A stretch of 52,137 bases of DNA from Burkholderiales bacterium (GCA_003136595.1 PLEY01000045.1:1-52137), one strand, 5' to 3'; numbered from the stretch's first letter, positions 17,626 to 26,617 are shown. The notes: a model not told the origin generated them from the sequence alone. Numbers and translations are program-made.

Positions 17626-17952
17626 CGCCGTCTCCGTATGGGGTTCGTATCCAGCGCGCCGGAAAAGGCGCGGTCGCCAAGCATACACACGAATGCGTTC
17701 CTGTCGCGCTGCGATGCACCATGCGGGACGGGGCGCGAGGGCTCTTCTGGTGGTCGACTCGGGGGTCAACTCGGTGACCACGCCTGTGGTGGTCTCTGCC
17801 GGGCCGCAGGGTCCCGGTGGGTGGCCGCTCCCTGGTCAGAACCGGCAGGATTATAGGTATACTTATTATCCGGAATGAACCCGAATCATCCGGAGTGAGA
17901 AAGAGGCAAGACTAAGCCTTCCAAGGAGACCATCCTGGCAGCCCATCCCGCC
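17626..17952. promoter_or_regulatory. Divergent regulatory region of gtdA with two direct repeats
   Basis: 327 bp with no gene. ATCCGGAATGA (17868-17878) recurs as ATCCGGAGTGA (17888-17898), exactly 20 bp later, so both would face the same side of the helix. TATACT (17858-17863) and TATTAT (17864-17869) are possible -10 elements just upstream, but -35 matches are poor, which fits activator dependence. An AAGGAG at 17923-17928 lies 24 nt before the gtdA ATG. Confidence 0.5.
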
Positions 17953-19041
17953 ATGTCCGCCGCCATGTCCGCCGCCGTGTCCGAAGCGCGCCGCGCCTTC
18001 TATCGGGCGATCGATCCACTGGGTCTTGCTCCCCTCTGGGAGGTGCTGCATGCGCTCGTGCCTGCGCGACCGGCGAGCGCGGCCGAACCCGCACTGTGGC
18101 GCTGGCAGGACGTGCGGCCCGAAGTGCTGCGTGCGGGCGAGCTGATCGGTGCGGCCGAGGCGGTGCGCCGCGTCCTCATCATGGAGAACCCGGGTCTGCG
18201 GGGTCAGTCCTCGGCCACCGGCACGCTCTATGCCGGCCTGCAACTCATCCTGCCCGGTGAGGTGGCACCCAGTCATCGCCACAGCCAGACGGCGCTGCGC
18301 TTCGTTCTCGAGGGTCGCGGTGCCTATACTGCGGTGAACGGCGAACGCCACACCATGGAGCCTGGGGACTTTGTCATCACGCCCTCCTGGACCTGGCATG
18401 ATCACGGCAACCCCGGCCACGAACCGGTCATCTGGCTTGACGGACTGGACATCCCGCTCCTGCGCATGCTCGATGCAGGGTTCGCCGAGAATCGCCCGGA
18501 TGCAGGCGGCCCGGCAACCGGACCCACAACCGGACCCGCAAGCGAACCCGAGCGGCCCGAGGGCGATGCCCTGGCACGCTACGGTTCGAACCTGCGTCCC
18601 TATCCGGAAGAACGGGCCGCCCTGGCTGCGCCGCTGTTTGTCTATCCCTATGGGCGCTCGCGTGCCGCCGTCCTGCAGCTTGCACGCTCCGGCCCGCCGC
18701 ATCCGGTGCACGGCTACAAGATGCAGTACATCAACCCCACCACCGGCGGCGCCGCGATGCGCACGATGGCGACCTTCCTGCAACTGCTGCCACGCGGCTT
18801 CACCGGTCACTGGTACCGCTCGACCGACGCGAGCGTGCATAGCGTGGTCGAGGGGCATGGCTGGATCGAGATCGGCGAGTCGCCCCGTTTGCGGCGCTTC
18901 GAATGGGGCCCGCGTGATCATTTCGTGGTCCCCTCGTGGCAGCCCTACCGGATCGGCTCGGCTGCCGAGTCGGTGCTGTTCAGCTTTTCGGATCGCCCCG
19001 TCCATGAGGCACTGGGGATCTGGCGCGAAGCGCTGACCTAA
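17953..19041 (+). CDS. gtdA: Gentisate 1,2-dioxygenase
   Basis: 362 aa, usual for the family. It opens gentisate to maleylpyruvate using Fe(II) and O2. Two cupin domains are present. Iron ligands in the first are H108 and H110 (SHRHSQTALRF) and H149/H151 (TWHDHGN). The start region reads MSAAMSAAVS from a perfect 12-bp tandem duplication (17953-17976). The strong AAGGAG is 24 nt before the ATG, too far, so translation may begin at a non-ATG codon such as CTG 17935. Residues about 186-200 hold a TGP-rich insertion made of 12-bp repeats. The fumarylpyruvate hydrolase follows after 12 bp in the same operon. Confidence 0.93.
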   Translation: MSAAMSAAVSEARRAFYRAIDPLGLAPLWEVLHALVPARPASAAEPALWRWQDVRPEVLRAGELIGAAEAVRRVLIMENPGLRGQSSATGTLYAGLQLILPGEVAPSHRHSQTALRFVLEGRGAYTAVNGERHTMEPGDFVITPSWTWHDHGNPGHEPVIWLDGLDIPLLRMLDAGFAENRPDAGGPATGPTTGPASEPERPEGDALARYGSNLRPYPEERAALAAPLFVYPYGRSRAAVLQLARSGPPHPVHGYKMQYINPTTGGAAMRTMATFLQLLPRGFTGHWYRSTDASVHSVVEGHGWIEIGESPRLRRFEWGPRDHFVVPSWQPYRIGSAAESVLFSFSDRPVHEALGIWREALT

Positions 19042-19053
19042 CTGGAGATCCTG

Positions 19054-19758
19054 ATGCAACAAGAGGCCTGTCTGCGTCCCCCAAGTCCCGTCACCCTGCC
19101 CGTCAGCGGCCAGGCGGCGCCGTTCTACGTGAGGCGCGTCTACTGTGTCGGGCGCAACTATGCCGAACACGCGCGCGAGATGGGCTTTGATCCCGAGCGC
19201 GAGCCGCCGTTCTTCTTCTGCAAGCCCGCCGATGCGGTGTGGGCTGTCCTGCCGGGGACGACAGGCAGCATGCCGTATCCGGGCCAGACCAGCAATCTGC
19301 ACTATGAGATCGAGTTGGTCGTGGCGATCGGGACGGGCGGCTCGAACATCCCGATCAGCGAGGCGCGCACTCATGTGTTCGGCTATGCGGTGGGGCTGGA
19401 CATGACGCGGCGCGATCTGCAGATCGGCATGCGCGAGAAGGGTCGGCCCTGGGAGGTCGGCAAGGCCTTCGATCACTCGGCGCCGCTCGGACCGATCCAC
19501 CCGGCGGCGAGCGTGCCGCACATCGAGACGCGCGGCATCCGGCTTGCGGTCAATGGTGCTGCCCGGCAGACAAGCGATCTGGGCAAGCTGATCTGGTCGA
19601 TCGATGAGGTGATCAGCAACCTATCGACCTATTTTGCGCTCCAGCCGGGGGATTTGATCTTCACCGGCACGCCCGAGGGTGTGGGCCCGGTCGTGGCGGG
19701 CGATCTGATGGTGGGTGCGATCGACGGCCTGGGGGAGATCCAGGTCCGCGTGGTCTAG
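19054..19758 (+). CDS. nagK: Fumarylpyruvate hydrolase (FAH family)
   Basis: 234 aa. It splits fumarylpyruvate into fumarate and pyruvate, the last step of the gentisate pathway. Family marks are RVYCVGRNYAEHAREMG near the start, FFFCKPADAV, the metal ligands E85, E87 and D116 (HYEIELVVAIG, GLDMTRRDLQ), and FTGTPEGVGPV near the end. ATG 19054 has GGAG upstream and lies 12 bp after gtdA. No maleylpyruvate isomerase gene is in the window, so that enzyme must be encoded elsewhere. The stop TAG shares the CTAG at 19755-19758 with the convergent marR stop. Confidence 0.9.
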   Translation: MQQEACLRPPSPVTLPVSGQAAPFYVRRVYCVGRNYAEHAREMGFDPEREPPFFFCKPADAVWAVLPGTTGSMPYPGQTSNLHYEIELVVAIGTGGSNIPISEARTHVFGYAVGLDMTRRDLQIGMREKGRPWEVGKAFDHSAPLGPIHPAASVPHIETRGIRLAVNGAARQTSDLGKLIWSIDEVISNLSTYFALQPGDLIFTGTPEGVGPVVAGDLMVGAIDGLGEIQVRVV

Positions 19759-20234
19759 GGTGTCTTGTCCGATTCCAGGGGTGCGCGGCTAAGCAGGTTG
19801 TTTTCGCGCACGAGTATTTCCATGAGGTGGATGAACTCGCGTGCCTGGCGCGGGGTGAGCGGCGCGATGATGCGTTCCTGCGCCCGCTGCACGTACGGCC
19901 TGAGGGTCGCGAGGAGCCGCATCCCCCGGGCGGTGGCGCGCAGCTGCTTCACGCGCCGGTCCTCCTTGGCCGGGCTGCGCCGCACCAGACCGCGCTTCTC
20001 GAGGCGATCGACGACGCCGCCGGTGGTTGAGGCATCGAGCGCGATGGCGCCCGCGAGAGTGCGCTGGTCGATGAGCGGATTTTCGCTCACGGTCTGCAGG
20101 GCCGCGAACTGGATCGGGGTGACGTCCCAGTCCGCGGTCTGTTCATAGAAGGCAGCGACGGCGATCTGTTGCAGGCGCCGCACGAGGTGGCCAGGCAGAC
20201 TGGCGATGAAGGGTGGCGTGGCGTTCTGGGTCAT
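19755..20234 (-). CDS. MarR-family transcriptional regulator
   Basis: 159 aa from ATG 20232-20234, a typical MarR length; an upstream in-frame ATG at 20322-20324 would add a Pro/Arg-rich tail of 30 residues and is less likely. The winged helix is at about residues 45-110 (LIDQRTLAGAIALDASTTGG, VVDRLEKRGLVRRSPAKEDRR). It lies between the fumarylpyruvate hydrolase gene and the 3-hydroxybenzoate hydroxylase gene, divergent from the latter by about 140 bp. That makes it the likely repressor of the gentisate genes with an aromatic acid as ligand. No SD is obvious. Confidence 0.88.
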   Translation of the reverse strand: MTQNATPPFIASLPGHLVRRLQQIAVAAFYEQTADWDVTPIQFAALQTVSENPLIDQRTLAGAIALDASTTGGVVDRLEKRGLVRRSPAKEDRRVKQLRATARGMRLLATLRPYVQRAQERIIAPLTPRQAREFIHLMEILVRENNLLSRAPLESDKTP

Positions 20235-20374
20235 GGGACGGGACGGTTGGTCAGGGCTGGGAGCAGCCGGGGCGCGGGGCCGGGGGGCGGAATCGGTGCG
20301 GAAGATCCCGAACCGCCGGGACATAGTAAGGCAAATCGCTTCTTCAAGACGGCGCGGGTCAGAGCGGGAGGGGC

Positions 20375-21571
20375 ATGGCAGGATCCGAGAAAGTTCTGAT
20401 CGTGGGCGGAGGCATCGGCGGCCTCGCTGCCGCGCTCGCGCTCTCGAGGCTGGGAGTCGCCTCGACGCTCCTCGAGCAGAGTGCCACGATCGGCGAGATC
20501 GGTGCGGGCATCCAGCTCGGCCCGAACGCCTTTGCCGCCATGGATGCCTTGGGCGCAGGTGCCAATGCCCGCGCCCGCGCCGTATTCACCGAACGCCTCG
20601 TCCTGATGGATGCCGTGGACGGCTCCGAGGTTGCGGCCTTTCCGGTCGGTGCGGCCTTTCGCGCCCGCTTCGGGAATCCCTACGCGGTGATCCACCGGGC
20701 AGACATCCACGAGGCGATCCGGGATGCGGCTGCGTCCTCGGATCTCATCGAGTTCGTCACCTCAGCCCGGGTCGAGGCGGTGGCGCTCGAGGGCGACGGC
20801 GTACGCGCGCGGCTGGCCAGCGGAGAGGAATATCGCGCTGGCGCACTGATCGGCTGCGATGGTGTGAAATCGGTCGTGCGCGATATGCTCATCGGTGATG
20901 CCGCGCGCGTCTCAGGTCACGTCGTCTACCGCGCGGTGGTGTCCAAAGAGGACATGCCGGCCGATCTGCGCTGGAATGCGCCGGCCGTTTGGGCCGGGCC
21001 GAACTGCCATCTCGTGCACTACCCGTTGCGCGGTGGCTCCCAGTACAACATCGTCGTGACCTTCCACAGCCGCGAGGCCGAGACCTGGGGGGTGCGCGAC
21101 GGCAGCAAGGAGGAAGTACTGTCCTACTTCTCGGGCATCCTCGAGCGCCCGCGCCGGCTCCTCGACACCCCGAAATCCTGGAAGCGCTGGAGTACAGCTG
21201 ATCGGGAGCCCTCGGAGCACTGGGGGGAGGGCCGGGCGACGCTGCTGGGCGATGCCGCCCACCCGATGCTTCAGTATCTGGCACAGGGCGCCTGCATGGC
21301 GCTCGAAGATGCGGTCACCCTTGGCGCAGCGCTAAAGGCTGCGGACCTCGATTTTGCCGCCGCATTCAGGCGCTATGAGGCAGCGCGCATCCCGCGTACC
21401 GCGCGCGTGGTGCTGTCGGCGCGCGAGATGGGCCGTATCTACCACGCCAAGGGCGTGGAGCGGCTGGTGCGCAACGAGCTCTGGCGCGACCGGCCTCTTG
21501 AGCGCTACTACGACGCGCTCGAGTGGCTCTATGGCTGGAGGGCCGAGACCTGCCTTGGGACGAGCGCGTAA
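20375..21571 (+). CDS. FAD-dependent monooxygenase, 3-hydroxybenzoate 6-hydroxylase type
   Basis: 398 aa, SD GGGAGGGG. It is a group A flavin monooxygenase that should convert 3-hydroxybenzoate to gentisate with NADH and O2. Motifs: FAD GxGxxG in VLIVGGGIGGLAAALAL; GAGIQLGPNAF; the DG motif GCDGVKSVVRD; and the GD motif RATLLGDAAHPMLQYLAQGA. These, with the length and context, match 3HB6H (XlnD/NagX/MhbM); salicylate hydroxylase is a relative and a weaker alternative. It is downstream of marR and the gtdA-nagK pair, completing the hydroxylation and cleavage steps. Confidence 0.88.
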   Translation: MAGSEKVLIVGGGIGGLAAALALSRLGVASTLLEQSATIGEIGAGIQLGPNAFAAMDALGAGANARARAVFTERLVLMDAVDGSEVAAFPVGAAFRARFGNPYAVIHRADIHEAIRDAAASSDLIEFVTSARVEAVALEGDGVRARLASGEEYRAGALIGCDGVKSVVRDMLIGDAARVSGHVVYRAVVSKEDMPADLRWNAPAVWAGPNCHLVHYPLRGGSQYNIVVTFHSREAETWGVRDGSKEEVLSYFSGILERPRRLLDTPKSWKRWSTADREPSEHWGEGRATLLGDAAHPMLQYLAQGACMALEDAVTLGAALKAADLDFAAAFRRYEAARIPRTARVVLSAREMGRIYHAKGVERLVRNELWRDRPLERYYDALEWLYGWRAETCLGTSA

Positions 21572-21715
21572 CCTGGGCACCCGCCTTGCCCCGAGCGCTT
21601 CACAGCGGCGCGCCCTGCGCCGCAAAAGAAATTGCCTCCGACTCCAACGGTGCGTAACATGCGATCCATCATGCGACCCATCCTGCGACCCATCGCAATC
21701 CGTTCCAAGCCGCCC

Positions 21716-22522
21716 ATGCATCCGTCACTGCGCCGTCGTTCCCTGGGCCTTCTCGCGACTCTGGCTCTACTGGTGTTGGGATCAGCCCCCATCAACTCGG
21801 CCCAAGCGAAGGACTGGACGGAACTGCGCATCGGCGTCGATGCCGCCTACAAGCCGTTCACCTACAAGACCGAGGACGGCAAGCTGACCGGCTTCGACAT
21901 CGACATAGCCAATGCGCTGTGCGCGCAGATGAAGGTGAAGTGCACCTTCATCGAGCAGAACTGGGACGGTATCATCCCGGCGCTCAACGCGCGCAAGTTC
22001 GATGCGATCGTCTCGTCCATGTCGATCACCGACGAGCGCCGCCGCGCCGTCGAGTTCACCAACAAGTACTACGAGACCCCGAGCCGCATCGTCGCCCGGG
22101 CAGGCAGTCCGATCAGTACGCCCGAGAGCCTGAAGGGCCGGCGTGTGGGTGTGCTGAAGGCCTCGGTACAGGAGAAATACGCGCAGGCGGTGCTTGCGCC
22201 TGCCGGTGCGACCGTGGTCGGGTACGACACCCAGGAGCAGGTCTATCTGGACATGAAATCCGGGCGGCTCGACGCTACCGTGGCCGATGCAGTCGAGGCC
22301 GGACAGGGTTTTCTGAACTCCCCGGATGGCCAGGGTTTTGGCTTCGTCGGTCCCGAGCTGCGCGATCCGAAGTACTTTGGTTTTGGCGCAGGAATCGCCG
22401 TACGCAAGAGCGATCCTGACCTGCGCGACAAGCTCAACGAGGCGCTCAAGACGATTCGCGCCAATGGCGTCTACAAGAAACTCAACGACAAGTATTTCAC
22501 CTTCGACGTCTATGGCAGTTAG
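21716..22522 (+). CDS. Periplasmic amino acid binding protein (ArgT/HisJ family)
   Basis: 268 aa from ATG 21716. Upstream in-frame starts (21659, TTG 21632) would place an Arg/Pro-rich extension, built on a 12-bp tandem repeat at 21671-21694, before an otherwise normal signal peptide (LRRRSLGLLATLALLVLG, cleaved near SAQA-KDWTE). The mature protein is type II SBP: LRIGVDAAYKPFTYKTEDGK, LTGFDIDIANALC, DAIVSSMSITDERR. It belongs with the QMP genes that follow, forming a complete polar amino acid importer. The ligand is likely a basic or polar amino acid, though its position after an aromatic hydroxylase leaves other ligands open. Confidence 0.9.
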   Translation: MHPSLRRRSLGLLATLALLVLGSAPINSAQAKDWTELRIGVDAAYKPFTYKTEDGKLTGFDIDIANALCAQMKVKCTFIEQNWDGIIPALNARKFDAIVSSMSITDERRRAVEFTNKYYETPSRIVARAGSPISTPESLKGRRVGVLKASVQEKYAQAVLAPAGATVVGYDTQEQVYLDMKSGRLDATVADAVEAGQGFLNSPDGQGFGFVGPELRDPKYFGFGAGIAVRKSDPDLRDKLNEALKTIRANGVYKKLNDKYFTFDVYGS

Positions 22523-22554
22523 GTGTCCCCGCCGGACGGGGCGAGCCGGGGAAA

Positions 22555-22590
22555 TCGGGCAACTCGGGCAACTCGGGCGGGGCGCACGCT
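22555..22590. repeat. 9-bp tandem repeat
   Basis: TCGGGCAAC is repeated three times (22555-22581) plus a partial fourth copy, in the short gap between the binding-protein and permease genes. Varying copy number would change their spacing. Confidence 0.8.
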
Positions 22591-22599
22591 AGGGCCGTG

Positions 22600-23286
22600 A
22601 TGGACGGCTACCTCCTTAGTATCCTTGCCGGGGCATGGCTCACCGTTGCGGTCGCCCTGGGTTCGCTGGTGGTCGCGGTGCTGCTCGGGCTCGCCGGGGC
22701 GGCGGCGAAGCTGTCGGGCCGGCGTGCCTTGGTCTGGTGCGCGACCTTGTATACCACGCTGATCCGCGGCATCCCCGACCTGGTCCTGATGCTGCTGGTC
22801 TTCTATGGCGGCCAGTCGCTCGTCAACCTCGCCGCCGAACGCTTAGGCTATGACGGCAACATCGACGTCAATCCCTTCGTTGCCGGTGTCGTGACGATCG
22901 GCTTCATCTACGGGGCTTATCTCACCGAGACCTTCCGCGGCGCGATCCTCGCGATTCCTCCGGGACAGGCGGAAGCCGGCGCGGCCTATGGCATGTCGCC
23001 AGTCCAGATCCTGCGGCGCCTTATCCTGCCGCAGATGATCAGGCTCGCCCTGCCGGGCCTGACCAACAACTGGCTGGTCCTCGTCAAGGCGACTGCCCTG
23101 GTCTCGATCATCGGGCTTGGCGACATGATGTACCGGGCAAAACAGGCGAGCGGCGCGACGCGCTCGGCATTCCTCTACTTCCTGGTGGCGGCCCTGGTCT
23201 ACCTTTTCATCACGAGCTGCTCCATGATCGCCCTGCGCGCCCTCGAGCGCCGCTACTCGCTTGGCGTACGGCGCGTGGAGATGTGA
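22600..23286 (+). CDS. hisQ: Polar amino acid ABC transporter permease (HisQ type)
   Basis: 228 aa with about five membrane helices starting LLSILAGAWLTVAVALGSLV. The cytoplasmic EAA loop reads EAGAAYGMSPVQILRRLILP. ATG 22600 has AGGG 5 nt upstream; an in-frame GTG at 22597 is possible. The stop TGA overlaps the next ATG by one base, so the two permeases are coupled. It pairs with the HisM-type subunit to form the channel. Confidence 0.9.
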   Translation: MDGYLLSILAGAWLTVAVALGSLVVAVLLGLAGAAAKLSGRRALVWCATLYTTLIRGIPDLVLMLLVFYGGQSLVNLAAERLGYDGNIDVNPFVAGVVTIGFIYGAYLTETFRGAILAIPPGQAEAGAAYGMSPVQILRRLILPQMIRLALPGLTNNWLVLVKATALVSIIGLGDMMYRAKQASGATRSAFLYFLVAALVYLFITSCSMIALRALERRYSLGVRRVEM

Positions 23287-23999
23287 TGCAGTTCGATGTC
23301 ATCTTCATGCCCGAGACGCTGCTGCTGTTCGCCCACGGCATCCTGACGACGCTCGAGTTGCTTGGCCTGTCGCTGGCCTTCGGCCTCGCGCTGGCCCTGC
23401 CGCTGTCGATCCTGCGCAGTTCGGACCGCCCCGGACTCTGGGGACCGGTGTGGCTGTTCACCTTCGCGATCCGCGGCACGCCGCTCCTCGTGCAGGTCTA
23501 CCTGATCTACTACGGCGTCGGCCAGCTGCCCTGGGTCGAGGCCCGCTGGGACTCGATATGGCCGTGGACACTTTTCAAGGGCCCGCTGTTTTGCACGGTG
23601 CTCGCCTTCGTCATCAACACCACGGCCTACACGATCGAAATCCTCGCGGGCGCGCTGCGCGCGACGCCGCACGGGGAGATCGAGGCGGGCCGCAGTGTCG
23701 GCATGAGCGAGGCGCTGCTCTACTGGCGGATCCTCTTGCCCTCGGCACTGAGGCGCGCGCTACCGGCCTACAGTAACGAGGTGATCCTGATGCTGCAGGC
23801 AACGTCGGTCGCAAGCGTGGTCCCCTCGCTCATCGACATCACGGGTGCCGCCGGCAGTGTCTACTCAACCTATTACCTACCCTTTGAAGCCTATCTGACC
23901 GCAGGCGCCCTCTATCTCGTGCTGACGCTCGCCCTGGTCGGGCTGTTCCGTTGGGCCGAGCGGCATTGGCTCGCCTACCTGCGTGTGCGCGGCGCGTGA
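23286..23999 (+). CDS. hisM: Polar amino acid ABC transporter permease (HisM type)
   Basis: 237 aa. It begins in a TGATG overlap with hisQ. Several membrane helices, EAA loop [20 protein letters not shown], and the conserved [15 protein letters not shown] stretch identify it. It is followed 20 bp later by the ATPase gene. Confidence 0.9.
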   Translation: MQFDVIFMPETLLLFAHGILTTLELLGLSLAFGLALALPLSILRSSDRPGLWGPVWLFTFAIRGTPLLVQVYLIYYGVGQLPWVEARWDSIWPWTLFKGPLFCTVLAFVINTTAYTIEILAGALRATPHGEIEAGRSVGMSEALLYWRILLPSALRRALPAYSNEVILMLQATSVASVVPSLIDITGAAGSVYSTYYLPFEAYLTAGALYLVLTLALVGLFRWAERHWLAYLRVRGA

Positions 24000-24019
24000 T
24001 CGGCCGATCCGGGATTTTC

Positions 24020-24787
24020 ATGAACGACAAGCTCAGGGTTCTCGATCTCCACAAGCGCTTTGGCACCAACGAGGTATTGAAGGGGGTCTCGCTATCGGCC
24101 GCCGCGGGCGATGTCATCAGCATCATTGGCTCCTCAGGCTCGGGCAAGAGCACGTTCCTGCGCTGCATCAACCTGCTCGAGCGCCCGCATGCCGGCAGCC
24201 TTGAGGTGGCGGGCGAGGCCCTGTCCCTGCGCGCGGGGCGCGATGGAGCCCTCGAGGCGGCGGATCCACGCCAGCTGCAGCGCATGCGCGCCAAGCTCGC
24301 CATGGTGTTCCAGCACTTCAACCTCTGGGCGCACATGACCGCGCTGCAGAACATCGTCGAAGCGCCCATCCGGGTTCTCAAGGTTCCGCGCAGCGAAGCC
24401 CTGGCGCGCGGACGCCACTATCTGGAGAAGGTCGGTCTGTCCGGCATCGAGGACCGCTACCCGGCGCACCTGTCCGGGGGTCAGCAGCAGCGCGTGGCGA
24501 TCGCCCGGGCCCTGGCCATGGAACCGGAGGTGATGCTGTTCGACGAGCCGACATCGGCTCTGGATCCGGAGCGGGTCGGCGAGGTTTTGCAGGTGATGCG
24601 CGCCCTGGCCGAAGAGGGCCGCACCATGATTGTGGTGACCCATGAGATGGGCTTTGCCCGCGAGGTGTCGAATCACCTCCTATTTCTGCATGGCGGGCGG
24701 GTTCTCGAGGAGGGTGCGCCCCGGGACATCCTCTTGCACCCGAAGAGCGAGCGCCTTCAGCAGTTTCTCGCGGCGAGCCTCAAGTAG
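24020..24787 (+). CDS. hisP: Polar amino acid ABC transporter ATPase (HisP type)
   Basis: 255 aa from ATG 24020. Walker [20 protein letters not shown]-loop [16 protein letters not shown], signature [17 protein letters not shown], Walker [15 protein letters not shown], and H-loop [12 protein letters not shown] are all intact. The LRCINLLE and FNLWAHMT stretches are typical of HisP/GlnQ-type ATPases. It completes the SBP-Q-M-P set (21716-24787). Confidence 0.93.
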   Translation: MNDKLRVLDLHKRFGTNEVLKGVSLSAAAGDVISIIGSSGSGKSTFLRCINLLERPHAGSLEVAGEALSLRAGRDGALEAADPRQLQRMRAKLAMVFQHFNLWAHMTALQNIVEAPIRVLKVPRSEALARGRHYLEKVGLSGIEDRYPAHLSGGQQQRVAIARALAMEPEVMLFDEPTSALDPERVGEVLQVMRALAEEGRTMIVVTHEMGFAREVSNHLLFLHGGRVLEEGAPRDILLHPKSERLQQFLAASLK

Positions 24788-24804
24788 GCGAGCGGTGGGT
24801 CACG

Positions 24805-25215
24805 CTACCGAGCGCGCAGTTCGCCGCGCTGCGCGCGCGCCTTGCGGATCGGGGTGAAGGTCCACCAGGCACGCGCCTCGCCGGTCTGCGCCTCGAAAAT
24901 CGCCGCAGCGAAGACGTCCCAGACACAGGGATCGTGGCGCTTGCCATCGATAGTCTCGAGACGCCAGTAGAGCTCGTCCGGGTCAGAGCGCGCAAGTTGT
25001 GCGAGGCTTGAGATTCCCAGCCGATCGAAGTCTGCGCAGGTCGCAGGCCCGACGTTGCGCAGCCCCGCGAGCGGATGGCGGAGCCCGCGCACGCGCCGCA
25101 GCGGCTTGTCCGTGTCGGTACTCTTTGCGAGCCGCGCACGCCGGGCAGGCGTGATGCCAGGAGGTTTACCCTTCATGGGTCGGTCTGCCGTGGACAATGC
25201 TGTAGTTCGCTTCAT
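24805..25215 (-). CDS. Helix-hairpin-helix protein (Cdd1/pathogenicity-locus family)
   Basis: 136 aa. The core reads LAGLRNVGPATCADFDRLGI, a helix-hairpin-helix, then DELYWRLETIDGKRHDPCVWDVF and TGEARAWWTFTP. This is the small Cdd1-like family often called mitomycin resistance protein in annotation, with no firmly known function; DNA binding is suggested by the hairpin. A second start at ATG 25174-25176 is possible and would drop a basic N-terminus. It is convergent with hisP (18-bp gap). Confidence 0.8.
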   Translation of the reverse strand: MKRTTALSTADRPMKGKPPGITPARRARLAKSTDTDKPLRRVRGLRHPLAGLRNVGPATCADFDRLGISSLAQLARSDPDELYWRLETIDGKRHDPCVWDVFAAAIFEAQTGEARAWWTFTPIRKARAQRGELRAR

Positions 25216-25308
25216 GGTCGGATCTTTCCAGGCGTTCGAGACCTATTTGAAAGATAGGCGTTTTTCAGGAAATGGCAAGCGCTCGAGGAGTTGAGGCCGG
25301 CGACAGGA

Positions 25309-26286
25309 CTAGCGCCCCGCGACCGCGTCGTCGCTCACGAGTGGGGAGGTCATGCGTGGCGCAGGGCCGCTTCGGGTTCGCCTCCAGAAGGGTAGCACCA
25401 TGTGCCCGCGCCGCACCGCCATGCCGAGCAGGGTCAGACCGGCGGCCGTGCACAGGACGAAAGCGACCACCGAGGCCTCCACGCCGAAATCCCCACCAGT
25501 CAACCAGGTTGGGCCCTCGAGCTTGCCCGACCAGACGCCCTCTGAGGCCAATCCGGAGACCGGAACCGAAAAGATGCTGCCCTGGGTGAAATTCCAGGCA
25601 ATATGGATACCGATGCAAAGCCACAGGCGCCGCGTCAGGAGATACGCTGCCACGAGCAGCACGCCGGCTTCGATCGTGATCGACAGGCAGCTCACCCAGG
25701 TGGCGTTCGGGTTGCCAAGGTGCAGGGCTCCAAACAATAGCGAAGACAGGGCCAGCGCCGTCCAGCTGCCAAGGCTGCGCTCCAGGATGCGGAACACGAT
25801 CCCGCGGAATACGATTTCTTCGGAGAATCCGACCGCGACCATGACCACGAGGGGCACCAGCACGATGCCCCAGGAATTCGTGCCCGTCACGCGATAGACG
25901 CCCAGGGCGGCCAGGATGCCCACGGTCGCCGAGAGCAGCGCTGCGCCGAGCACAAGGCCGGCCGCGAATTCGGGCAGCGCACCGCGCAGGGAGAACTCGG
26001 TCAACGGGCGGCGCTCGATCCAGCGCGCATGCAGGTAGTAGCCCACTAGCATCAGGACCACGAACAGCGGGTCGAGAATGAGTTTACGCAGATCCGGGTC
26101 GGGCAGGGCGCGCTCGAGCACCTCGTGGGCGCGCGGCACGGACAAGCCGATGCGCAGTGCGAACACCGGTCCCAACGTGAACAACAGCGCGATCACAATC
26201 TGGGTGAGTGGAAATCCCAGGACGCGGGGGATGAACCCGCGCCGGACTACAACCTCAACCGGAGCATTGGGCAGAGCGTCGCGCAT
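25309..26286 (-). CDS. CPBP-family intramembrane metalloprotease (CAAX protease-like)
   Basis: About 325 aa from ATG 26284-26286 (AGGA 5 nt upstream; ATG 26296-26298 is an alternative). It has about eight membrane helices. The Abi/CPBP motifs are present: SEEIVFRGIVFRILE (EExxxR), FGALHLGN (His) and GIHIAWNF (His and Asn). Such enzymes cleave membrane substrates or act in bacteriocin self-protection or sorting; no substrate is obvious here. It follows a small secreted protein gene by 16 bp and is probably co-transcribed with it. Confidence 0.88.
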   Translation of the reverse strand: MRDALPNAPVEVVVRRGFIPRVLGFPLTQIVIALLFTLGPVFALRIGLSVPRAHEVLERALPDPDLRKLILDPLFVVLMLVGYYLHARWIERRPLTEFSLRGALPEFAAGLVLGAALLSATVGILAALGVYRVTGTNSWGIVLVPLVVMVAVGFSEEIVFRGIVFRILERSLGSWTALALSSLLFGALHLGNPNATWVSCLSITIEAGVLLVAAYLLTRRLWLCIGIHIAWNFTQGSIFSVPVSGLASEGVWSGKLEGPTWLTGGDFGVEASVVAFVLCTAAGLTLLGMAVRRGHMVLPFWRRTRSGPAPRMTSPLVSDDAVAGR

Positions 26287-26302
26287 GTCGTCCTGCATCA
26301 CG

Positions 26303-26617
26303 TCAAAGGCGGGTGGTGCGCGGCACTGCGGGCAGGTTGCCCGCGTGGGCGAGGCGCGGCTCACCCCGGGATGCATCGCGATGGCCGATGATGACAAGCC
26401 GCTCGAGCGTCACGGTCGGGGCATTTGCGATCGTGGCGGGCGCAGGCTGCGTGGAGTGCGCAGGCTGCAGGGCCGCGCGCTTGCCGACGATGACCATCGT
26501 TTCAAGGCGCACGACGCAGCTCGCATCGCTCGCAGCAGGCGGCGCTGCGTGCGCCAGGGAAGTCTCCAGGGAACTCGCCAGGGCCAGTGCCGCAATCAGG
26601 TAAGGAGTCGCTCTCAT
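26303..26617 (-). CDS. Small secreted protein with a repeated VIxGxR motif
   Basis: 104 aa from ATG 26615-26617, with GGAGAG upstream. The signal peptide MRATPYLIAALALASSLE is cleaved near AHA-APPAA. The mature ~80 residues contain two copies of one motif: VRLETMVIVGKRA and VTLERLVIIGHRD. I do not know its function. The gene lies directly upstream of the CPBP protease, so it may be that enzyme's substrate or partner; this is speculation from position. Confidence 0.7.
   Translation of the reverse strand: MRATPYLIAALALASSLETSLAHAAPPAASDASCVVRLETMVIVGKRAALQPAHSTQPAPATIANAPTVTLERLVIIGHRDASRGEPRLAHAGNLPAVPRTTRL

Noticed and set aside
17866-19521. A 551-codon minus-strand frame over gtdA
   Set aside because: Shadow of gentisate dioxygenase and fumarylpyruvate hydrolase, which carry intact catalytic motifs.
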